Under the pieces are notes generated by a model, which saw nothing but the letters and a program-made list of their open reading frames with translations, was not told the origin of the DNA and made no database searches. Of a stretch of DNA of 64,000 nucleotides, positions 11,001-18,699 are shown in pieces. Within the stretch, counting starts at the first letter, position 1. Each line of letters opens with the position of its first letter. Source of the stretch: Bacillus sp. DTU_2020_1000418_1_SI_GHA_SEK_038 (lineage in GTDB: Bacteria > Bacillota > Bacilli > Bacillales > Cytobacillaceae); contig NZ_CP135435.1 in the NCBI RefSeq assembly GCF_032341175.1, positions 620,001 to 684,000 on the forward strand, in the 5' to 3' direction. The translations under genes were made by a program, and so were the position numbers.

Positions 11001-12470
11001 GCTCATGGGAAAGAAGAAATTACTCAGCTAAGCAAGTCGAATAGGGAATTAGAAGGAAAAATCGAAACTTTAAGGCCAACTGTTGAGAGACTTCAAGAGC
11101 AGTGGTCTAAAGCAAGTAATGAATATGAAATTCGTAAAAGTGATTTTCAAAAATTATACCAGGATATCGAAATCTTTAATATTTACCTTACCGAGGTAAA
11201 GGAACAACTTAATTTAGAGCGGGAAAAGCTTCAGGAAAAATATGTTTTTTTAACTAGTGAACAAAAAAGATATGAGTCATTGGCGAAAGAAATCGAAAAA
11301 GCCATTAATGAATTAGAGAAGCAGGATTTTCGCTTTGCCTTCTTACATGAAAGTGTTCCGAAACGTCTTTTAGATGAGCAAATCAAACAAGATAATGCTT
11401 ATAAGCGGATGGAGATTGTGTCTCATTCAGTTGAAGCCCTGTCATCTGTAAAAGAAAAAGTGGTTTCTTTGCAGAAAAGGCGGGATGTTGAAAAGACACA
11501 ATTTATCAGGTTTTGCCACGAGAAAATCATTGATATAAAGTTACGGAATACTTGCATTACAGGAATAGAGCATAAACTTACGTATAGCGATGTAATCGAA
11601 TGGCAAGAAAAAATGAGCGATCGAATTCATCGAACTGTGAAAATTGCTGAAGAAGATATGAGGGAGCATGACAAGCAATTACAACAATTTATCTCCCATC
11701 TCCATCTTTACTTGCGAACGATTGCTGATGAATTAAGGTTAATTCCAAAGCAGACTCGTGTAAAAGTAGAAGATAAATCAAAAGACATTTATATCTTTAC
11801 AGTTCCTGATTGGGATGAACAAGAAGGGAAAGAGGCCCTTCGTCATCATATTGATTGGATGGTCATACAGCTAGACAAGGATGAGTATAAAGATGATGAA
11901 GGAAAAGAAGACGAGTCACTCGTTCGCAAACAGATCGAAAAGTGGCTCCATACGAAACAGCTGCTGAAAAATGTCATGAAAGAAAAAGATATAAGTGTTA
12001 AGTGTAGAAAAGTCAGCAATGATGGTAAAGTAAGTGGTGCTCTTACTAGTTGGGAAAAGTCAAATGCTTGGTCTGGTGGAGAAAAATGGAGTAAGAACAT
12101 GACACTATTCCTCGGTATTCTTAACTATTTGGCCGAAAAAAGAGTACCTCTTCAAGGAAACCAAAAGAGACACCGGACGGTCATAGTCGACAATCCATTT
12201 GGAAAAGCTTCGAGTGATCACGTATTAGAACCTGTCTTTTTTATTGCAGAACAATTAGGTTTTCAAATGATCGCTTTAACGGCCCATGCAGAAGGAAAAT
12301 TTATTCGAAAATACTTCCCTGTTGTTTATAGCTGTCGCCTGAAAGAATCTGCAAGCGGAGAAACACAAATCATGACCAAAACTAAAGAAATTAGAACAGC
12401 TTACTTTAAAGACAATGACCCTGAAGCAATGGTGAGGCTTGGAGAAGAAGAGCAATTAGCGCTGTTTTAA
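8043..12470 (+). CDS. jetC: Wadjet SMC ATPase JetC (MukB-like)
   Basis: Motor subunit that extrudes DNA loops by ATP hydrolysis. It has 1475 residues: an N-terminal head half with the Walker A-like loop ENGGGKT (38-44), long coiled coils (about 250-1230, very rich in Glu/Lys), a probable hinge near the middle, and a C-terminal head half. That half holds the ABC signature SGGEKWS (about 1345) and the Walker B strand VIVDN (about 1380). The residue after the Walker B Asp is Asn rather than the usual Glu. The start has a strong AAAGGAGG site at 8028-8036. A 40-bp palindrome follows 20 bp after the stop. Confidence 0.9.
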   Translation: MPSISKIRFTNVVYEGGAKRYNDDIFLFDSRNGAILLENGGGKTVFIQTAIQAILPNAELAERKIKETLSLESSSSHIAIEWIINERPRRYGLTAVTLFMEKEGVKSYRYTYEYDEGDKHRIEKLPFVRPTPNGKLRPANRDEMYEYYLTMKSSHPLKASTFVTVKSYHQHLEDRFKIIASEWKKIAIINSSEGGVESFFDGCKTTSQLVDQLLIPTVEEAIAGKGSTDFVQTFEKQREHFKAHKRLRRVIEENKQVEKQIESYVSSFKQLDLVERQLEEQKANAKALYNHTKVEQEETSETLREIQTSIENWQAEQEEWERKNKSYEISLLQQKKDAAFDKYKVEKEEFDQFIHEQKEKNSRLTQLKVAKVLEDIKKNEELRLHYEEQLSSLEKDEETIDLEEQLADNTAFLKGYFTHEEEKIERNIKQVDLQNSRKQDEIAQEKRAFSSLKDEAETRKLKETELNGKKELLEKDMKEIAKEILANPLKESVEEEFPKWERDYQRCDEEIVAFESHLKELEQSKRELKEAIPNVQVEYYKFRDEATTYRQQIKVIEDQQNEILSDLVVRMPQWMYYNSIYEKEETIIVQLEERVEKLTIEKEDLLFKERQATRFADDYQNNTSFTADPKLELWKNRWRNQFTYLELGTDFVQQAARSLEGSVEDYFLKYQYWAITFIVTEAEVMKLCDKLHSVELEMSHPIYICTEEEARTLIREEGKSNDQQIFPRIWKENLSIEKFHNWKSEVERQAKESKNERTNKESELQNWKSVLSKVREFILKYPFEQYAHLKEQLKVASEEEGKQKRVLHELNSKVDHKEKEITDYTKRLADTKSIYTGLESMLSKGRNYFTKKKEWEFYQKELIRIRVELDEVTKRIEKKGRLLTKLTKELDELGEQLKLAKEPLYDLRGDTYYKEVVQEIPKFSSKGYELLVNERKSLRRKLEDKQEGRELLVERIGTVNKKLEELIGEKDLLEQQYGLVDVIEFPAHGKEEITQLSKSNRELEGKIETLRPTVERLQEQWSKASNEYEIRKSDFQKLYQDIEIFNIYLTEVKEQLNLEREKLQEKYVFLTSEQKRYESLAKEIEKAINELEKQDFRFAFLHESVPKRLLDEQIKQDNAYKRMEIVSHSVEALSSVKEKVVSLQKRRDVEKTQFIRFCHEKIIDIKLRNTCITGIEHKLTYSDVIEWQEKMSDRIHRTVKIAEEDMREHDKQLQQFISHLHLYLRTIADELRLIPKQTRVKVEDKSKDIYIFTVPDWDEQEGKEALRHHIDWMVIQLDKDEYKDDEGKEDESLVRKQIEKWLHTKQLLKNVMKEKDISVKCRKVSNDGKVSGALTSWEKSNAWSGGEKWSKNMTLFLGILNYLAEKRVPLQGNQKRHRTVIVDNPFGKASSDHVLEPVFFIAEQLGFQMIALTAHAEGKFIRKYFPVVYSCRLKESASGETQIMTKTKEIRTAYFKDNDPEAMVRLGEEEQLALF

Positions 12471-12490
12471 TGGAAACTAACCCTTTGAAT

Positions 12491-12530
12491 TGCACATCAA
12501 TTGTTATACGTATATAACAATTGATGTGCA
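12491..12530. repeat. 40-bp perfect palindrome after jetC
   Basis: Two 18-base arms (TGCACATCAATTGTTATA and its exact complement) separated by CGTA. There is no T run on either side, so it is not a standard terminator. It could stabilise the 3' end of the jet mRNA or bind a dimeric protein. The stretch from here to 12914 holds no gene that I can see. Confidence 0.8.
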
Positions 12531-12913
12531 GGTTTACTTAGGGCGTTACTCATTCATGTATTTCGTTAAGGACATTTGTCGAAAAGTCTACTTTGACAAA
12601 TTTAGCAGACTATGAAACTATTAAATAAAATACCTCATATTACCACTTCACATTCTCTTTAACACCTCTATGTAAGTCCTTACGTATTTTGAATTCCTTT
12701 TAAAATTTACTACTATGAAGTTTTTTGAGCACCGTCATAATGGTATCTTCGCCATTTTACACTTTGACCTTTTTTCAACCACACTATTTTCAGCCAAAAT
12801 CAATCATAAAATTCTACTCGAAGGGAGTGATGTCCCATGTAAACTATAGATCCTCATACATAAATCTTTTCTTAGACTGGATAGTAAAGAATTAAATAAA
12901 AAGGAGCATGATT

Positions 12914-13243
12914 ATGGGTCACGATATTTCAGGATTTAATAAAGCAGGACAAGAAATTGCTTATGCACGTTTCAGTATGGGGAATTATAATGCTTTAATA
13001 CTGTATAGGCTGCTTAATGCGCATAAATATTATGCAGGAGTTAGTGGGTCAGGAGGAAGTACTTCCTTTTCGATCCAACAAATTGAAAAAGCAATAGATG
13101 ATTACAAGCAATTTTATAATCATGGTGATTCATCAGCAGAAAACGATTCCTCAAATTGGGATCAAAAACAAATACTGGACTTTATTCAAAACTGTTTAGA
13201 GACGGCACGAATAGAGGGGCGAGTTAGAGTATATTTTGGTTAG
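12914..13243 (+). CDS. Hypothetical protein, 109 residues
   Basis: A soluble protein with a Gly/Ser-rich loop near the middle (Val-Ser-Gly-Ser-Gly-Gly-Ser), helical flanks and no signal peptide. I do not recognise a domain with confidence. ATG 12914 is chosen over 12908 because AAAAGGAG lies 8 bp before it. It stands alone, 440 bp after the Wadjet operon. It could be a phage-related or island cargo gene, but nothing in the sequence proves that. Confidence 0.55.
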   Translation: MGHDISGFNKAGQEIAYARFSMGNYNALILYRLLNAHKYYAGVSGSGGSTSFSIQQIEKAIDDYKQFYNHGDSSAENDSSNWDQKQILDFIQNCLETARIEGRVRVYFG

Positions 13244-13525
13244 TTTTTTAATGCCTGTGTATAGGTTTACTTGGTCCAGTACTTTCTCTTTGCGAACACC
13301 ATGCTCTACAATAAAATCCCCGGATCTTTTTGTAACAAAAGTGCTTCTGCCATATTTCCTCTTTTCCATTCAAAAAAATTAAAACCAATACTCCATATGA
13401 TCACCTCGGTTTCCATTAATATTAATTTCAAGAATAGTTTTCAAAGCGTATAGAAAATAATAAATTATCAAATCTAAGCATGTTATAATTTATGGCAAAT
13501 TGAACTGAAACGGAGGCGCAAGTAA

Positions 13526-13786
13526 ATGAAATGGTCTGAAGTACGTCAGCATTTTCCAGAACGTTGTGTCCTAGTTGAAGCATTAAAATCAGAAACAAGA
13601 GGAAACGAAAGAACCATTGAGGAAATGTCAGTGATTGATGATTTTGAGAACGGCAATGCAGCATGGAAGGTATACAAAAAGTTACATGCAGAAAATCAAA
13701 ACCGTGAATTATATATCTTTCACACGAATAAAAAGGAAATAAAGGTAATTGAGCAGCCATATATAGGAGTGCGAAGAAGAGTATGA
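13526..13786 (+). CDS. Hypothetical protein upstream of retropepsin-like gene
   Basis: An 86-residue soluble protein starting MKWSEVRQHFP, with a CGGAGGCG ribosome site. It overlaps the next gene by 4 bp (ATGA), which implies translational coupling with the aspartic-protease-like gene. It has a helix, an acidic middle and a C-terminal beta hairpin. I recall small proteins of this type beside retropepsin-like genes in other Bacilli but know no function. Its partner is broken, so this may be a relic. Confidence 0.55.
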   Translation: MKWSEVRQHFPERCVLVEALKSETRGNERTIEEMSVIDDFENGNAAWKVYKKLHAENQNRELYIFHTNKKEIKVIEQPYIGVRRRV

Positions 13787-14162
13787 AATTTGAAATGGTT
13801 GAGCAATTGCCTCTAGTTTCTGTTGAGATTGAATACAATGGAATGAAGAAGACATTTAGCAACGTGCTGCTTGATACTGGCTGTGCTTCAACCATTTTAG
13901 ATACGGACCTATGTGAAGAAATAGGACTGTTGCTGGATTTAGAAAACCCATTACAAGAAAGATGTATGGAATTGGCGGAACTGATATCTGAATTGAACAA
14001 AAAGTGAGCGGAATAAAAATTGAAGAGTTTCAACTTAATAATTTTACTATACAGCTTGGCGATGTTCGGGAAATGCATGGATTTGACGGGATTATTGGCA
14101 GTGATTTTTTTCTTGCTAATAAATTAAATATTGATTTTGAAAATATGGAAGTGCGGAAGTAA
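13783..14162 (+). pseudogene. Retropepsin-like aspartic protease, frameshifted
   Basis: The first frame gives VLLDTGCASTILD, the catalytic Asp-Thr-Gly loop of retroviral-type aspartic proteases (Asp at 31). It then runs out at a TGA at 14005-14007. The correct continuation is in another frame from about 13963: YGIGGTDI, an in-frame TGA, then a sense stretch ending in GIIGSDFFLANKLNIDFENMEVRK and TAA at 14160-14162. One base lost at about 13961 (AGA-TG-TAT) and one nonsense codon explain the damage. The bacterial family is single-domain and probably dimeric. Degradation makes it unlikely to be active. Confidence 0.8.
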
Positions 14163-14340
14163 GTACTAAGTTAAGGTATACTTTACTACACCCATATCCA
14201 TCTGCCATCAACATCCAAGCCATTATCGCATTTAGTTATAACAGAAAAAACAGGTTTCCGATAAGGGATGTGGGTTATTTAAAAGTTTAATCGTGGAATC
14301 AATCCACTTATCACCGGTAATAACAAGTAGTTAATTATAG

Positions 14341-14386
14341 GGGCTTTCCAGAAGTTTCGCGACTTTTGGGAGGCCTTTATTTCATA
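14341..14386 (+). terminator. Hairpin resembling a terminator
   Basis: GCTTTCC-AGAAGT pairs imperfectly with ACTT-GGGAGGC around the loop TTCGCG and is followed by TTTATTTC. The rest of the gap 14163-14694 contains no gene that I can recognise. Confidence 0.4.
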
Positions 14387-14457
14387 GCGGATTTGAATAA
14401 GTGCAGAGAATAAAGTTTTATTTTACCCCACAATAAAATGTGTTGTCAATAAGAAAT

Positions 14458-14485
14458 TTGTGGTTTTTTCAAAAAATGTTATAAT
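14458..14485 (+). promoter_or_regulatory. Possible SigA promoter for the 14694 gene
   Basis: TTGTGG and a perfect TATAAT separated by 16 bp. It lies about 210 bp before the next start codon, implying a long leader if used. Confidence 0.35.
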
Positions 14486-14693
14486 AGTCTTATAATTGTT
14501 TTTTTAATCGTATTCCGAATTCCGCTGTATTTTTTCGCAGATAGAATGATGGATACGTTTTTTTAATATCCTTTTCTAAACCAAAGGAAAATTCAAACAG
14601 TCGTGTGAGCTTTGAAGGAAGTTAGTTGAATAAAATTATCAATTTACTATCTAATAGTAACCGAGTTTTTATTCTACAAGGAGGACTAGAATA

Positions 14694-15548
14694 ATGAATC
14701 TAATCAATGAGAAAGTTACACACAAGCGTTTTGGCACGGGTAGTATCGTTAATCATAATGATTCTAGTATTGAAATACATTTCGCATCGGAAAATAAAAA
14801 GTTTGTTTTCCCCGATGTATTTGGAAAGCACTTAACACTGCATGATAAAAGGATTGCAAATTCACTAGAAAAAATAATACAAAAAAAGGAAATGGAACGA
14901 AAAGAGGAAGAATGGAAGAAGGAAGAGGAAAAAAAGCTGCAACAAAAAAATCTGGAACTTCGTTTGGAACATGAAAAACTGATGAAAAATCATAAACTTC
15001 ATCCCGAATCACAAATGGTATATTGGTGTGACACAGAAGAACAGAATAGTTCTTTGTCGGAGTGGAAGGTTTTTTCAGGCTTAATAAAAAGCGGTAATAA
15101 CAAGGGGAAGCCAAACAAACCCATTCGCTTGCACCAAAATAGCGCTGTCCTGTTAACGGCAATAGATCCCAGCATGCCAGAAAAAGACAGACGTATCTTA
15201 GGTGTCTATATGGTGAATGAAAATTTTGTCGGTAAGCTTTGTGAAGATGGATATATTCCTGCTCATTCAAAATACAAACTCCAACTTACAGAACAGGAAT
15301 CGGATCAAATGCTTTTCTGGAAATACTATGTAAATAAAAAATTCCCCCACAAAATGACATGGAATACAGGTAAATACCGTTATTTTGATAATTCTTGGAT
15401 GGCTCAAATTTTGCTTGATATCGTTTCGTTGAAAAGTGATCCAAAGGAACGGGAGCTGGGACAACAATTTTTTGAACATTTTTGTAAAATGAATCAGATA
15501 ACAGATCAAGAGTTACCAAAGCCTAATGGCGCACTCATGCGTATTTAG
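14694..15548 (+). CDS. Hypothetical protein with UvrD/PcrA C-terminal-like Tudor motif and coiled coil
   Basis: The N-terminus (1-45) reads VTHKRFGTGSIV followed by a beta-rich segment, close to the 'VxHxxFGxGxV' Tudor-like module at the C-terminus of PcrA/UvrD helicases, which contacts RNA polymerase or DNA. A very charged coiled coil (about 58-100, Lys/Glu) and a soluble domain of about 180 residues follow. There is no helicase or nuclease motif. The ribosome site AAGGAGG lies 8 bp before ATG 14694. Function unknown; a nucleic-acid or polymerase interaction is an inference from the first module only. Confidence 0.6.
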   Translation: MNLINEKVTHKRFGTGSIVNHNDSSIEIHFASENKKFVFPDVFGKHLTLHDKRIANSLEKIIQKKEMERKEEEWKKEEEKKLQQKNLELRLEHEKLMKNHKLHPESQMVYWCDTEEQNSSLSEWKVFSGLIKSGNNKGKPNKPIRLHQNSAVLLTAIDPSMPEKDRRILGVYMVNENFVGKLCEDGYIPAHSKYKLQLTEQESDQMLFWKYYVNKKFPHKMTWNTGKYRYFDNSWMAQILLDIVSLKSDPKERELGQQFFEHFCKMNQITDQELPKPNGALMRI

Positions 15549-15667
15549 ACGTTAGCCTAAAGATAATAAGAATGACAGGGGACTGACACATTTTTCCCAC
15601 CCTTCACTAATGGCGAACAGTTCCTGGCTATTAAGAGCGGTCGCGGTGGTTGGAGTTGGTATTATAG

Positions 15668-15716
15668 AAAAGCAGTTGATATAGAAAAAATCTATACCAA
15701 CTGCTTTTTTGTTTTA
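15668..15716 (+). terminator. Rho-independent terminator
   Basis: AAAGCAGTTG and CAACTGCTTTTTT form a stem extended by TATAGA/TCTATA, followed by TTGTTTT. The DNA before it (15600-15665) reads like a short coding relic in one frame. Confidence 0.7.
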
Positions 15717-15950
15717 AAAATACTATTCATGGCCGATTTTCATTTTTACCTGATCATTCATCAATATTCCTAATATTCATCGTATTTCTTCCGCAACCTC
15801 TGACCAAGTTTATTCCAACCGATCAATGAAAGAGTGACAGGGCGAGAAGCTAAATAGTAACCGCCGCCATCAATAACTGATGACAACCGAGGCACATATA
15901 AATCCTGTAACCTTCAGCACCCATCATATGTTGCCACACTACGCGCACAC

Positions 15951-15987
15951 TGTGAGGCGGTTGCGAAGATAATTTTCTAACCCATTG
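15951..15987 (+). pseudogene. Remnant of an rlmCD-like 3' end, copy 2
   Basis: TGTGAGGCGGTTGCGAAGAT at 15951-15970 matches the end of rlmCD (4153-4172) at 17 of 20 bases and encodes the same Cys-Glu-Ala-Val-Ala-Lys. It continues to a TAA after Ile-Ile-Phe. ATGTTGCCACAC at 15929 parallels the ATGTTTCCACAG just before it in rlmCD. The upstream body of the gene is missing. The gap 15717-16108 contains no intact gene. Confidence 0.55.
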
Positions 15988-16107
15988 GGTGTTTCCTATT
16001 ATTTTTTTGAAATTAGATTTACGATGAGGTAGTATGATATTTATCAATTGGTCAGTACCTTTGTTGGAACAAAGGATTGACACTAATTTTTTATATGGAG
16101 GTTTATT

Positions 16108-16605
16108 GTGGATAATAACGATATTTTAATCCGCTTGAGATATGCGCTGGAAATTAAAAATAAAGAAATGGCTGAGATCTTTAAACTTGGGGGAGTGGAT
16201 GTAACAGTACCAGAAGTAATAAAGATTCTTACAAAATCAGACGTGTATGAAGAAGAAAATGACGATCAAATCAAATGTAATAACAGTATGTTAGATTCAT
16301 TTTTAAATGGTTTTATTATTTATAAAAGAGGAAGGCAAGAGCCGAAACCAGGGCAGTCTGCTGCGCCAGAACCGTCTGTAACTAAAAGTGCAAATGTTAA
16401 TAATCTCCTATTAAAGAAAGTAAAAATAGCATTAGCCTTAACGACTGAGGATATGTTGGATCTATTCGATAGTGCAGGAATCACTGTTACAAAAGGAGAG
16501 CTGGGCGCTTTATTAAGAAAAGAAGGGCATAAGAATTATAAGGAGTGCGGAGATAAATTTGCCAGGAACTTCTTAAAAGGATTGGCGACCAAATACAGGG
16601 GATAA
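16108..16605 (+). CDS. DUF1456 family protein (YehS-like)
   Basis: A 165-residue protein made of two copies of the DUF1456 helical repeat. Copy 1 (about 3-55) contains RLRYALEIKNKEMAEIFKLGG and copy 2 (about 97-150) contains KVKIALALTTEDMLDLFDSAG. A Pro/Ala linker joins them. Function in bacteria is unknown. The start is GTG 16108 after ATGGAGG. It is one base from the next gene, so the two form an operon. Both lie between two rlmCD-tail remnants and look like one inserted cassette. Confidence 0.85.
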   Translation: MDNNDILIRLRYALEIKNKEMAEIFKLGGVDVTVPEVIKILTKSDVYEEENDDQIKCNNSMLDSFLNGFIIYKRGRQEPKPGQSAAPEPSVTKSANVNNLLLKKVKIALALTTEDMLDLFDSAGITVTKGELGALLRKEGHKNYKECGDKFARNFLKGLATKYRG

Positions 16606-16606
16606 C

Positions 16607-17314
16607 ATGATACATACATACTTAGGTGAGACAATCCGTTTGGAAATCAAGTACAAAAATCGTACCTCTATAGGAATGACAATCGATAGTTATGGAAATG
16701 TTGAAGTCCAGGCTCCAAAAGGGACACCTGATGATATAGTGCTTCAATTAGTAGAAGAAAAATGGGATCTTATACAGCTAAAATTAAACGAAATGAAGGA
16801 TAGGCTGCTGGGGCCACAGAAAAAAGTTTATGAATATGGTGAGAGTTTTCTTTATTTAGGAAACCATTATCCTATACAGATCTTCCAAGATACCAATATT
16901 ACGCAAGAAAATGTAGTGTTTGAAAACGGTAAGCTCCATATTTATGTAAAGGAGCCTGACATTGAAAAAATAAAACAGGCTTTGAAACGATTTTATTACA
17001 AGCAGTGTAAGGCTTTAGTGGAAAAGAGTATTTCCGCTTATCAAAGCAACTTCAAAACAAAACCACGTTCTATTCGCATCTCGGATAGCAAAACGACATG
17101 GGGAACTTGCGATTCAAAGCTGCAGTTAACATTTAATTGGAGACTGGCAATGGCACCACGGGAGGTTATTGACTATGTAGTCGTTCACGAAATGTGCCAT
17201 ATGGTGCATCTGAATCACGACCGATCCTTCTGGCGACTTGTCGGAAAAATAATGCCTGACTATAAGGAAAAGGAAAACTGGCTGACCTTATCAAGTTGGA
17301 AAATGACTGTTTAG
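16607..17314 (+). CDS. YgjP-type M48/DUF45 metallopeptidase
   Basis: A 235-residue zinc peptidase-like protein of the YgjP/WSS1-like family. The HExxH zinc motif is in VVHEMCHMVHLNHDRSFW (about 194-211), including the third-ligand histidine. RISDSKTTWGTCDSK before it is the family hallmark. The N-terminal 75 residues form the usual beta domain. No signal peptide is present, so it acts in the cytoplasm; substrates are unknown, and related SprT/WSS1 proteins act on protein-DNA adducts. It is coupled to the DUF1456 gene. Confidence 0.9.
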   Translation: MIHTYLGETIRLEIKYKNRTSIGMTIDSYGNVEVQAPKGTPDDIVLQLVEEKWDLIQLKLNEMKDRLLGPQKKVYEYGESFLYLGNHYPIQIFQDTNITQENVVFENGKLHIYVKEPDIEKIKQALKRFYYKQCKALVEKSISAYQSNFKTKPRSIRISDSKTTWGTCDSKLQLTFNWRLAMAPREVIDYVVVHEMCHMVHLNHDRSFWRLVGKIMPDYKEKENWLTLSSWKMTV

Positions 17315-17348
17315 TTGTCTTGAAACGAGTGTCGAAATTTAACAAGAA

Positions 17349-17458
17349 GACATTTTTCTCATTAATAAATTCATCATCGACTTTGAAAAACACTACTACA
17401 TTTATATAATCTGCCATCCATCTATGCCATTGTGAGGCGATTGCGAAGATTAATTTAG
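17349..17458 (+). pseudogene. Fused relics: retropepsin tail then rlmCD-like tail
   Basis: 17349-17393 encodes FLINKFIIDFE, 8 of 11 identical to the FLANKLNIDFE end of the broken retropepsin at 14.1 kb (26 of 34 bases). It is followed at 17431-17450 by TGTGAGGCGATTGCGAAGAT, 19 of 20 identical to the rlmCD-like relic at 15951. Both pieces lack their 5' parts. They mark the right border of the DUF1456-peptidase cassette. Confidence 0.6.
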
Positions 17459-17469
17459 TTGATAGAAGA

Positions 17470-17501
17470 AGCTCAAATCCTTAATGATTGGGCTTTTTTT
17501 G
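17470..17501 (+). terminator. Rho-independent terminator
   Basis: GCTCAAATC pairs with GATTGGGC and is followed by seven T. The stretch 17502-17853 has only short coding-like scraps with stops and no recognisable gene. Confidence 0.65.
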
Positions 17502-17853
17502 TGTGTTATTCTTGTGAAACATCTATGGAACAAGACTTTTCGAGGCGTGACAGCCACAATATCTAATGCAAAACTCATTATTGAATTATTCTAGTGTGTA
17601 CAATGGAATGAAGAATCGTATTTATCATGAATCTCTGGAATTGGAGAATGAAAATATGGATTATAAGGACACAATTGCTGTTGAATAGGCGAAAGTCGAA
17701 GGAAAATGGCTGATCTAGGATAGGCAGTAGTATTAAGCTTTGGGAAGAATTACCGATTCCCCTTGTGTCGCCGCATAAAATCTGGACATAGGGTGCATCT
17801 CAGCCTAACTTGAAATATTAATAAAGTCTAAAAAGAATTCTTTGTTTCTTCAC

Positions 17854-18495
17854 TCAATATTCATAAGATGAAGCTGAGATCATTTGATTCAACCATTCTT
17901 TTTTTGCTTGTACCTTCTTGAAATTATCCAATAGATGGATTTTGTCTATTTGATTTCCAAACACAACAGGAATAACCGAATAAAATTGATTGGACAGATG
18001 AATAACATCTGTGTTGCCATTTTGTATCTTCTCTTCAATTTCAGTTAGTATTTGAATCCCTCTATAAAGCTGAATCTCTGAAAGTTTCCCTAATTGGGTA
18101 TGAATAGAAAAAAGGGGGGCTTGGGAAATCGGGTGAGTTGTTTTTCTTTGAAAAGGAGCTCTGATTGGTATGAGAGAAGATTCGTCCCATTCTTCATCTA
18201 TCACAATTAATTCATACCCTTTTTTCCGTTTAGAAGAAAGAATCTTTTCAAATGCATTCTTAGCTTCCAAGCGAGTTAGAAAATACCTCTCTTGTTTTCT
18301 TGGAGAACTTCCCATCCGTCCGTATTCAGTATAAATGCGGTAAGAGTATTCTCCTACCCCTTCCTGAAATTCTATCAAATAAAATTTATTGGAGTTAGCT
18401 TGGATTGAAACATAATTTAGTACAACTCGTTGTTCTACTTCCTTCAACGCAAATAAAGGGGTGTCGTTCGTATAAAGAGAAATTGCTTTTGTCAT
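17854..18495 (-). CDS. WGR domain plus PARP regulatory-like domain protein, no catalytic domain
   Basis: 213 residues. Residues about 22-100 form a WGR domain (YRIYTEYGRMGSSPRKQERYF, then a helix AKNAFEKIL), known in PARPs and bacterial MolR-like proteins to bind DNA ends or nucleic acid. Residues about 134-190 (GKLSEIQLYRGIQIL ... LSNQFYSVIP) match the PARP regulatory/helical domain pattern GKLSxxQ...LSNxFYxxIP. The ADP-ribosyltransferase domain that should follow is absent in all frames to 17700. ATG 18495 is chosen over 18519 because GGAAGGA lies 6 bp upstream. Either a truncated bacterial PARP or a stand-alone DNA-end-sensing partner. Confidence 0.75.
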   Translation of the reverse strand: MTKAISLYTNDTPLFALKEVEQRVVLNYVSIQANSNKFYLIEFQEGVGEYSYRIYTEYGRMGSSPRKQERYFLTRLEAKNAFEKILSSKRKKGYELIVIDEEWDESSLIPIRAPFQRKTTHPISQAPLFSIHTQLGKLSEIQLYRGIQILTEIEEKIQNGNTDVIHLSNQFYSVIPVVFGNQIDKIHLLDNFKKVQAKKEWLNQMISASSYEY

Positions 18496-18569
18496 AAGAA
18501 TTCCTTCCGGTTTTAGCATGTTAAGTGATTTTTTAAAAGGTATTGATTATCGGTTAATTTAATCTACCA

Positions 18570-18699
18570 TATTGTACATATAGAATCTACCATTGAAGAT
18601 GAAGATTCAGGAACAACAAATGAATTTGTCTTCAAATTTAGAAGAACTTTTTCCAAACTATTTAACGCTTTAGAGATCGGATTACGTTGCTCTAATTTT
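18570..18699 (+). other. Coding-like relic in an otherwise empty gap
   Basis: One frame stays open for about 40 codons (Ile-Glu-Ser-Thr-Ile-Glu-Asp-Glu...Arg-Arg-Thr-Phe-Ser-Lys-Leu-Phe) and ends at a TGA, without start codon or ribosome site. I do not recognise it. No other feature is visible between 18496 and 18923. Confidence 0.25.

Noticed and set aside
11846..12100. Minus-strand ORF inside jetC
   Set aside because: A Ser/Phe-rich shadow of the coding strand.
13428..14078. 216-codon open frame on the minus strand
   Set aside because: It lies opposite the small protein and retropepsin genes and has a low-complexity Ser/Phe-rich product without a ribosome site. It is an antisense shadow.
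14764..15270. 168-codon minus-strand frame
   Set aside because: Antisense of the coiled-coil gene; Phe/Leu/Pro-rich composition comes from reading Glu/Lys codons backwards.
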